From: Pseudomonadota bacterium
Lineage (GTDB): Bacteria > Pseudomonadota > Alphaproteobacteria > Micropepsales > Micropepsaceae
Length of the DNA: 64,000 bases
NCBI GenBank assembly: GCA_021804785.1
Contig: JAJZGY010000003.1
Coordinates: forward strand, 121,166 to 185,165
Direction of reading: 5' to 3'
Under the pieces are notes generated by a model, which was not told the origin of the DNA, did not search any database, and saw nothing but the letters and a program-made list of their open reading frames with translations. Shown piece after piece: positions 55,260-64,000 of this stretch. Position numbers and translations under genes: made by a program. Every line of letters begins with the position of its first letter. Within the stretch, counting starts at the first letter, position 1.

Positions 55260-58200
55260 CTATTCGGCAGCGATAACACGCTCAGCGTCGGCCAGACTCA
55301 CCGATACCAGCTGGCTGACGCCGCGCTCGGCCATCGTCACTCCGAAGAGGCGATGCATGCGTGACATCGTCAGCGCATGGTGGGTAATGACCAGGAAGCG
55401 AGTGTTGGTTTGCCGCGTCATCTCGTCGAGCATGTTACAGAAGCGTTCAACGTTGGCGTCATCAAGTGGGGCATCGACTTCGTCAAGAACACACACTGGC
55501 GCGGGATTGACCAAAAATACCGCGAAGATCAGGGCCATGGCCGTCAGGGCCTGCTCCCCGCCCGACAACAGGCCAAGTGATTGAAGTTTCTTGCCCGGTG
55601 GACGGGCATAAATCTCAAGACCGGCCTGCAGCGGGTCGTCCGATTCGGTGAAGGTTAGCTTGGCTTCCCCGCCTTCGAACAGTTTGGTGAAGAGCTCCTG
55701 AAAATTGCTGTTGACCTTGTCGAACGATTCCAACAGTCGCTCGCGACCTTCCTTGTTAAGGCTCTGGATACCACGCCGGAGTTTGGTGATGGCTCCGTCT
55801 AGATCGTCGCGATCCGCCTGAAGTGTGGTCAAACGCTGCTCGTGTTCAGCCGCTTCTTCTTCGGCCCTCAGGTTGACCCCGCCCAATTGTTCGCGTTCGC
55901 GCTTGAGCTTTTCGACTTTGGCGTCGGCGCTCTCCAAATCGGGCAGCTCCTGGCCTTCCTTCAGCTCAGCTCTAGCCGGCAACTCTGTTGGATCGGCATC
56001 AAGTTCATCTCGAATGCGCTGGGCCAGCTCGGTCAGCCGGGTCTGGGCTGACTCATAAAGCGCTTGCAGGCGAGCCCGTTCTTCGCGAGCGGCCGCCAGA
56101 GCCGCATCACAGGCCTTTGCAGTCCGATCGGCTTCCGCGAGATGATCTTCTGCCTTTTGCCGTGCGTCCGCGGCTTCGTTGCGCAGCGTTTCGGACTGGC
56201 TGAGAGCGTTGAGCAGGCTAGCACGCTGTTCGGCGATGCGCTCAGGGACCTGTTCCGCCAGGGCCAGTTCCTGGCCCAGCTGTTCGCGCCGGGTCGAATG
56301 CTCTGCCATCTGCCGCCGCGCTGCCTCGCGCCGGCTTTGCCAACGGGATCTGTCTTCAGTTATCACCAGCAGACGGGAAGCGCGTTGGCGAGCATCGCGC
56401 AGCTGACTGTCTACGGCCCCTCGCGCTTCGCTGTCGGCATTGCGGGCCTCGGCGCTGGCGGTACGTGCGCTGCCAAGTGCGGCGCTGAGTGCAGCACCGT
56501 CTCCCAGCTCGGCAAGTGCAGCTTCAGCCTGCGACTGGTTGGCGAAGGCGGCCTCGCGCGCATCGGTCAGGCGTCGGATCTCTGCTTCCAGATTGGCGAG
56601 GCGAGAGGCGCGTTCGGCCGCAGCACGCTGGGCTTTGGCCGCCTCGGCCTGAGCTGCGATCAGACCTTGGTCAGCTCGGCGCTGCTGTGCCTCGGCCAGG
56701 CGCAGACGCTCCTCTGATTCGGCGAGTTGGCGTTTGGCCTCGGCGGTTTTGCTCTTGGCGTCTGCGTAAATCTCAAACAGGTGCGCGCGCGTCGCTTTCG
56801 CGACCTCGCTCTCGCGTTCCAGAGCCTCCAGGCGATTGCGCTGGGCAAGTCGCACTGCTGCCGCTGAGGGTGCGTCAGCACTGGCCTGATACCCGTCCCA
56901 CCGCCACAAGTCTCCGCGCTGGGATACGAGGCGCTGCCCGGGCTTTAAGTCCAGCTGCAGCTGCTGTCCGCGGTCCGGATCGGTGAGCCCGGTCATGCTT
57001 AGGCGTGGGGCAAGGGCGGCTGGTGCAGTGACAAAGCGAGACAAAGGCTCGGCCTCGGCTGGCAATGGCGCCAGCTCCTGATGCACACCCAACTCCCGCC
57101 AGTGATGAGGAGCGGAGGCATCCAGAGGCGCCTCCAGATCATCTCCAAGTGCAACCGCCAAGGCGGTTTCATAGCCAGGGACTACTTTGACCGCATCTAT
57201 CATCGGCGGCCACAGATCATGGCCTTCGGGACGCAGCAGGTCAGAGAGTGCCTTGGCCTCGGCTGAAATCCGCTGCAAATCGCGCTCGGCATCTTCCAAT
57301 GGCCTTCGTGCGGCTGTCTCGATCCGTTCAGCTTCTTCGAAACTTTGACGCTGGACAGGCAGCTCGGCCCGCAGCTGTTCGGCTACCGCCCGTGCCTCTT
57401 CAGCCTGGTGGCGGGCCTCCTCCACTGTCTCCTCAGCGGCGCGCACATCTGGTGCCGCTGCGGCATCCTGCAAGGCCCTGTCCAGGCGGGCTTGAGCAGC
57501 CCCAAGCTGTTCGGTTGTTGTGGTGACCTGAGCCGTGGCCAATTGACGGGCGCGGTCATGGCCATTTTTCTGTGCGTTAAAATCGGCAAAATCTGCCGTA
57601 AGACGTTCCAGTGTCCGGGTACACTCGGCCAGCGCCTCCGCGGCCTCGCTGGCGCGATCCTGCGCCTGCAGAAGATCGGCCTTCGCGGCGTCGTCGCGTG
57701 TGCTGAGACCGGTGGCCTCTGCCTCAAGCTGCTCGAGCGCAGCGGAGGCATCGTTGTCGAGCGACTGTTCGCGAGCATAGTCCTGCTCGCTCTGGTGTAT
57801 GCGCGCCCGCAGCCGCTGCTTTTCCTCGCGCGCCCTTTGCTCTTCTGCGTCGAGATGATCGCGTTCTATCGTGAGCCGATGCAGCGCCGCTGAACGCTCG
57901 GCCTCTAGTTGGCGCAGTGCGGGAAGACCTGCTGCCGCTTCGGCCTGCAATGTCGCCGCGGTAGCAGCGTTCTGCGTGCACTCCTCAACTGATTCGTTGA
58001 TCGCAACGAGTGCCGCCTGAGCTTCACGCGCCTGGCTTTCGGCATGGTTCCAGCGCAGATGCAATGAGAGCGCCTCGGCACGAATGATCAGGCCTGAAAG
58101 GTTGCGGTATCTTGAGGCCTGTCGGGCTTGTCGGCGCAAGCTAGCCAGTTGTCCCTCAATTTCACGAATGATATCGTCCAGGCGTCCCATGTTGGTTTCG

Positions 58201-58760
58201 GCCGCCTTCAGGCGCAATTCGGCCTCGTGACGACGCTGGTGCAGACCGCCAATTCCCGCTGCCTCCTCGAGAATGGCGCGCCGTGCCAGAGGTTTCTGGC
58301 TGATCAGAAGCCCGATTTGCCCCTGGCGCACGAACGCCGTCGAGCCGGCACCGGAGGACGCATCAGCAAAGAAGATCTGAACGTCGCGTTGGCGCACGTC
58401 GCGGCCATTAATGCGATAAACACTTCCTGCCTCGCGCTCTATCCGTCGCGAGATCTCGAGTGTGTCATATTCGTTCCACGCCGGTGGGGCAGAGCGATCG
58501 GCATTATCGACATAGAGCAGGACTTCCGCGGTATTGCGCGCCGGACGGGCGGCGCTACCGGTGAAGATGACATCGTCCATCTCCCCGCCGCGCAAAGAGG
58601 TAGGTCTGGTCTCGCCCATCACCCAGCGCAGCGCGTCAAAAAGGTTGGACTTACCGCAGCCATTGGGACCGACGACCGCCGTCAGCCCCGGTTCGATGAG
58701 CAGCTCGGTGGGTTCAACGAAGGACTTGAAACCCGAAATCCTGAGCCTGGTGAACTTCAC
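55260..58760 (-). CDS. smc: Chromosome segregation protein SMC
   Basis: The 1166-residue core of the condensin complex with ScpA and ScpB. The N-terminal head has FKSFVEPTEL and Walker A GPNGCGKSN (about residues 32-40); a long Glu/Ala/Arg-rich coiled coil, a hinge (about 510-620, with GYETALAVALGDDLEAPLD), and a second coil lead to the C-terminal head with signature LLSGGEQAL and Walker B CVLDEVDAPLDDANV. It compacts and segregates chromosomes. GTG 58760 begins the conserved VKFTRLRISGF; upstream codons to 58823 are not conserved. Confidence 0.95.
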   Translation of the reverse strand: MKFTRLRISGFKSFVEPTELLIEPGLTAVVGPNGCGKSNLFDALRWVMGETRPTSLRGGEMDDVIFTGSAARPARNTAEVLLYVDNADRSAPPAWNEYDTLEISRRIEREAGSVYRINGRDVRQRDVQIFFADASSGAGSTAFVRQGQIGLLISQKPLARRAILEEAAGIGGLHQRRHEAELRLKAAETNMGRLDDIIREIEGQLASLRRQARQASRYRNLSGLIIRAEALSLHLRWNHAESQAREAQAALVAINESVEECTQNAATAATLQAEAAAGLPALRQLEAERSAALHRLTIERDHLDAEEQRAREEKQRLRARIHQSEQDYAREQSLDNDASAALEQLEAEATGLSTRDDAAKADLLQAQDRASEAAEALAECTRTLERLTADFADFNAQKNGHDRARQLATAQVTTTTEQLGAAQARLDRALQDAAAAPDVRAAEETVEEARHQAEEARAVAEQLRAELPVQRQSFEEAERIETAARRPLEDAERDLQRISAEAKALSDLLRPEGHDLWPPMIDAVKVVPGYETALAVALGDDLEAPLDASAPHHWRELGVHQELAPLPAEAEPLSRFVTAPAALAPRLSMTGLTDPDRGQQLQLDLKPGQRLVSQRGDLWRWDGYQASADAPSAAAVRLAQRNRLEALERESEVAKATRAHLFEIYADAKSKTAEAKRQLAESEERLRLAEAQQRRADQGLIAAQAEAAKAQRAAAERASRLANLEAEIRRLTDAREAAFANQSQAEAALAELGDGAALSAALGSARTASAEARNADSEARGAVDSQLRDARQRASRLLVITEDRSRWQSRREAARRQMAEHSTRREQLGQELALAEQVPERIAEQRASLLNALSQSETLRNEAADARQKAEDHLAEADRTAKACDAALAAAREERARLQALYESAQTRLTELAQRIRDELDADPTELPARAELKEGQELPDLESADAKVEKLKREREQLGGVNLRAEEEAAEHEQRLTTLQADRDDLDGAITKLRRGIQSLNKEGRERLLESFDKVNSNFQELFTKLFEGGEAKLTFTESDDPLQAGLEIYARPPGKKLQSLGLLSGGEQALTAMALIFAVFLVNPAPVCVLDEVDAPLDDANVERFCNMLDEMTRQTNTRFLVITHHALTMSRMHRLFGVTMAERGVSQLVSVSLADAERVIAAE

Positions 58761-58925
58761 AGTAACCTGCCTGATATCTGCCGGCACTCTGTTTGCCGGC
58801 CCCTGATACGATCGGCCCCACACCTGGTCACCAGGCCTTGGTCCGTGATTGGGTATTTGGCCAGATCTATCGGCCCACGGTCAATCAGTGGGGGCTCAAA
58901 GGGCAGAGTTATCCAGAGCTTGGGC

Positions 58926-59606
58926 TCAGTGCCGCGCTTGGGCCTTGAGGAGCCTGTTCAGGGTATCCTGGACGCTTTGCCAGGTGGCCATGTCAGGCTC
59001 GAGCTGGCCATTGACGATAAAGGTCGGCGTCGCGTTGATGCCGTAGGCCTTCTCCGCATGCTCCCCGATCGCGGAGGCCTTCTGCAGTTGCTGCTGGTTA
59101 CTGATGCAGGCCTGGGTCTGCTGGGGGGTCATGCCGGCGATCACGCCCATGTGCAAAAGCGCGGCGTGCGGATCCGCAATGTCATAGCCGTCGGGATCCC
59201 ACATCGATTGGTTGCGCCACATCATGTGTATGAACGAGAAATAGGCATCCCGAGGCAGGCAATGCGCCATAGCGGCCACGGCGAGATCCAAGGAGCGCAG
59301 CGGAAAGATCCGAAACACATAGAAAACCTTGCCGGTATTGATGTATTGCGCCTTGAACTGTGGAAAATTGTCTTCGTTCCAATGTGCGCAAATCGGACAG
59401 GAGGGAGCGCCGTACTCGACAACTTTCAGCGGCGCGTTGGGGTTACCCAACGTATGGTCGGCTGCAGTGATGTCCATCTTGAGGCTGCCATTGTCCACGT
59501 TGGCCACGGCACTGGAGCTGGCGTTCGTGTAAACCAGATAGCTGGCGACGATCAGTGCCAGCGCAGCAAGAAGCACGATGGTATAAAGTATGGACTTCCG
59601 GCTCAC
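58926..59606 (-). CDS. DsbA family thioredoxin-like protein
   Basis: A 226-residue envelope protein: membrane anchor or signal (about 5-27, SILYTIVLLAALALIVASYLV in part), then a thioredoxin fold with CPIC in YGAPSCPICAHWNEDNFP, and the cis-Pro loop INATPTFIVNG. It resembles DsbA/DsbG-type oxidoreductases that form or repair disulfides in the periplasm. GTG 59606 follows GGAG by eight bases; two further in-frame GTGs lie upstream to 59633. It stands between dciA and smc, as in many relatives. Confidence 0.87.
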   Translation of the reverse strand: MSRKSILYTIVLLAALALIVASYLVYTNASSSAVANVDNGSLKMDITAADHTLGNPNAPLKVVEYGAPSCPICAHWNEDNFPQFKAQYINTGKVFYVFRIFPLRSLDLAVAAMAHCLPRDAYFSFIHMMWRNQSMWDPDGYDIADPHAALLHMGVIAGMTPQQTQACISNQQQLQKASAIGEHAEKAYGINATPTFIVNGQLEPDMATWQSVQDTLNRLLKAQARH

Positions 59607-59659
59607 GTTGGACACTCCCGAGTAGTGAGACACCTATTTGGCAGAGAGGCGCACCATGT

Positions 59660-60163
59660 TCAATCTGTCCGACGCCATCCGGCCAATGCCAGCAATGCAG
59701 CCCTAAGATCCGCCTTGCCGGAAAAGCGCCATGCCGGATCAGTTGGCGACGGAGGCGTCGGGCTGCGTACAGCAGGTCCGTCCGGGCGCTCTTCGAGCTG
59801 ACCCTGTACGAATCGTAGCCGACTGACCAGCGGTCGGCCAGCCCAGGCATTGATGCGCGCGCACAATTGGCGGCTTTCATGCTGGAGAAAAAGTGCCGCG
59901 CCCGGCTCCGCCTTGAGTGTCAACGTGGCGCCGGACGGGCCCTCGCTCAGCCTGATTGGTATCGCAAGATCGGCGACCTGGGCCCCGACAATATCGCGCC
60001 AGCGCAGGACCAGTGTGGGATCGGCGAAGCCCCGGCGCGCGATTGCTCCAGCGGCCAGCATACTGGCATCGGCAGCGACCGCAGCACTGCGCCCCCGGCG
60101 GGCATCAATCGCCTCGGCAGGGTCGGGTACGCCACGCTTTGTGCGCTTCGGAGCTTGAGCCAT
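59660..60163 (-). CDS. DciA-like protein (DUF721)
   Basis: A 167-residue protein of the DUF721/DciA group, whose members load or regulate the replicative helicase DnaB. The KH-like core is WRDIVGAQVADLAIPIRLSEG through TLTLKAEPGAALFLQHESRQLCARINAWAG (in pieces, about 60-118); the basic N-terminus (KRTKRG) and the tail are variable. ATG 60163 is chosen; the frame is open to 60412 but crosses mutY. It is divergent from mutY by 33 bases. Confidence 0.87.
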   Translation of the reverse strand: MAQAPKRTKRGVPDPAEAIDARRGRSAAVAADASMLAAGAIARRGFADPTLVLRWRDIVGAQVADLAIPIRLSEGPSGATLTLKAEPGAALFLQHESRQLCARINAWAGRPLVSRLRFVQGQLEERPDGPAVRSPTPPSPTDPAWRFSGKADLRAALLALAGWRRTD

Positions 60164-60196
60164 GGTGATAGCGAACGATTCGCGAAGTCTTGGAAT

Positions 60197-62481
<2,285 letters not shown>

Positions 62482-62487
62482 AAAAGC

Positions 62488-63129
62488 TTAGTCGGTTGAG
62501 TCCGAGCTGGGTGGTGACCCCAACATCTGGTAGGCGAGCTGTACCGGAGCGAACGATCGACGATGATGCATGGTTGGTCCGAGGCCCTTCAAGGCGCTTA
62601 AATGGCTCGGCGTTGAGTAGCCCATATTGCGGTTCCAACCGTAGAGAGGATGGTCCTGGTGCAGGCGCAGCATGGTACGATCGCGCGTCACTTTGGCAAT
62701 GATCGATGCCGCGGCGATCGATATCGAACGGCCATCCCCTCCGACCAGGGTCTGGCACGGACAGGTAAGGGCTGGGGCATCATTGCCGTCCACCAGCGCA
62801 AAGGCAGGCGTAATCGAAAGTGACCCTACCGCTCGGGCCATCGCCAGATGGGTTGCCTTGCGTATATTCAAAAGATCGATCTCATCGACGCTCGCCTCAC
62901 CAACCCCGATGATCCCCTCGTGTACGATCTGGGCATACAGCTGCTCGCGCCGTTCGGCGCTGAGTTTCTTTGAATCATCGAGGCCTGTGGGGATCCGTGA
63001 TTGGTGGAGGAATATGACCGCGGCGGCGACGACCGGACCAGCGAGCGGGCCGCGTCCGGCTTCATCCACGCCACAGACCGGGCCGGGCCCCTGGGCGAGA
63101 TAATGGTTCTCGGCGGAATAATCGGGCAT
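62488..63129 (-). CDS. rnhB: Ribonuclease HII
   Basis: Cleaves RNA in RNA-DNA hybrids, including single misincorporated ribonucleotides. The 213-residue protein has the DEDD set: CGVDEAGRGPLAGPVVAAAVI in pieces (Asp and Glu near residue 20), DDSKKLSAERRE, and the third Asp in FALVDGN, plus IAAASIIAKVTRDR. ATG 63129 is used; upstream codons to 63144 are possible. It is 78 bases upstream of ccrM in the same direction, so partial co-transcription is possible. Confidence 0.94.
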   Translation of the reverse strand: MPDYSAENHYLAQGPGPVCGVDEAGRGPLAGPVVAAAVIFLHQSRIPTGLDDSKKLSAERREQLYAQIVHEGIIGVGEASVDEIDLLNIRKATHLAMARAVGSLSITPAFALVDGNDAPALTCPCQTLVGGDGRSISIAAASIIAKVTRDRTMLRLHQDHPLYGWNRNMGYSTPSHLSALKGLGPTMHHRRSFAPVQLAYQMLGSPPSSDSTD

Positions 63130-63288
63130 GGCACCACATTGCACGAGGCACCTATTGCCGTAACCGTCGCAATGGATAATCCGGCGTACTATCCACAGCC
63201 AAGCGCGAGGCGGTTGCCGCGCCGCCCGCGGTCTCTGACCTAAAGCCTGTCGTCCTTGGCGACACTTGTCGTTTTCCGGATATCGCCC

Positions 63289-64000
63289 TCACAGCAGGCT
63301 GAGCTGCTCGCCACGGATGGGCGGCCGCGCAAATTTGCCGAGATCAAGTGTGACCGGGCTTTGATTGAGACCCAGGCGGCGCGCGGTCAGATGGAAGCGT
63401 TGGGCTATCATGCGGGCATAGGGGCCCGTTCCGCTCATGCGCGCATGCCAGTTTGCATCATAATCCCTGCCTTGCCGCATCGCCCGAATGAGCGACATAA
63501 CGTGTCCGGCGCGGTGCGGCGCATGCTGCTCGAGCCACTCGCGAAACAGCTGTTTGACCTCCAGGGGCAGGCGAAGCAGAACGTAGCCCGCTGATCGTGC
63601 TCCCGCCTGGGCTGCGGCCCCGAGTATGTTCTCAAGCTCGCTGTCATTGAGGCCAGGTATCACGGGAGCGAACATGACTGCTGCAGGAATGCCCGCTGCG
63701 CTTAAACCACTGAGTGCTGCGAGACGCCGTGGCGGACTGGCGGCACGCGGCTCTAGGCTGCGCGCCAGAGATGGGTCCAAAGTGGTGATGGAGAGGGCCA
63801 CCTTCACCAGACCCTCCCGGGCCATCTCTTCCAGGATGTCACGGTCGCGCAGCACGAGGGCAGACTTGGTCACCAGGGCAACTGGATGTCTAAATTCTGC
63901 CAACACTTCAAGTATTTGGCGCACAATCTTCAGATTGCGCTCGATGGGCTGGTAGGGGTCGGTGTTGGTACCGATGGCAATCACTTTAGGTACATAACCA
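63289..64000 (-). CDS. PA0069-family radical SAM protein, partial
   Basis: The C-terminal part (about 237 residues) of a radical SAM protein related to the spore photoproduct lyase-like PA0069 group. The frame runs to the right edge (KVIAIGTNTDPYQPIERNLKIVR in pieces), so the CxxxCxYC cluster motif lies outside. Visible family parts are LVTKSALVLRDRDILEEMA, LSITTLDPSLARSLEPRAASP, APVIPGLNDSELE, and YVLLRLPLEVKQLFREWL. The function is unknown. Its stop is about 160 bases from the rnhB start. Confidence 0.9.
   Translation of the reverse strand, partial: GYVPKVIAIGTNTDPYQPIERNLKIVRQILEVLAEFRHPVALVTKSALVLRDRDILEEMAREGLVKVALSITTLDPSLARSLEPRAASPPRRLAALSGLSAAGIPAAVMFAPVIPGLNDSELENILGAAAQAGARSAGYVLLRLPLEVKQLFREWLEQHAPHRAGHVMSLIRAMRQGRDYDANWHARMSGTGPYARMIAQRFHLTARRLGLNQSPVTLDLGKFARPPIRGEQLSLL

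Noticed and set aside
55377-57981. Many open frames antisense to smc
   Set aside because: All lie inside the continuous, motif-complete smc gene and have antisense-type composition.

Overview
The window is a stretch of an alphaproteobacterial chromosome. The support is a set of lineage-typical genes: the division-plane ATPase MipZ, the DivK and PleD polarity regulators, the GANTC methyltransferase CcrM, ClpS with ClpA, a split b/b' Fo ATP synthase operon, DUF1489 and DUF3572 proteins, a phasin, and the order smc, dsbA-like, dciA, mutY. The first ~15 kb reads lower in G+C (about half; one 60-base line in the carboxyltransferase gene counts 29/60) than the right part (one line in the dGTPase gene counts 37/60). 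I see no rRNA, tRNA, CRISPR array or complete insertion sequence.

Layout. 1-3.4 kb: an RND efflux operon (outer membrane factor, adaptor running off the left edge) opposed to a TetR regulator, with one perfect operator under two overlapping promoters. 3.6-6.9 kb: a small membrane protein and a GT2/GT39 glycosyltransferase pair. 6.9-8 kb: no clear gene. 8-15 kb: a leucine/isovalerate catabolism cluster (isovaleryl-CoA dehydrogenase, thiolase, both methylcrotonyl-CoA carboxylase subunits) ending in a DUF1489 gene. 15-20 kb: panC (reverse), putA, mipZ. 20-21 kb: a gene-poor, possibly decayed stretch.

21-30.5 kb: a D,D-carboxypeptidase with a SPOR domain, a phasin with a TGC palindrome in its leader, clpS-clpA, a DHA2 efflux pump, HIT and Pmp3-like proteins, and a RidA/FemAB-like pair. 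31-33 kb: aguA-aguB, converting agmatine to putrescine. 33-38 kb: ROK kinase-dinB, DUF3572-HAD, divK-pleD. 38-43.6 kb: a FrnE-like protein, SDR, CaiB-type CoA transferase, histidine phosphatase, a VOC-like gene broken by an amber codon, xth and erpA.

43.6-52.4 kb: dgt, SPOR protein, nagZ-scpA-scpB, rnd, aspS, and a Hint-domain remnant whose first cysteine is tyrosine. 52.6-55.1 kb: the Fo operon atpI-B-E-F'-F. 55-64 kb: smc, dsbA-like, dciA, mutY, ccrM, rnhB and a partial radical SAM gene. The ccrM leader holds four GANTC sites within 38 bases, which fits methylation feedback. No wholly new system is evident; the best leads are the GANTC cluster, the overlapping TetR-controlled promoters, the two broken genes and the unexplained 20-21 kb segment.
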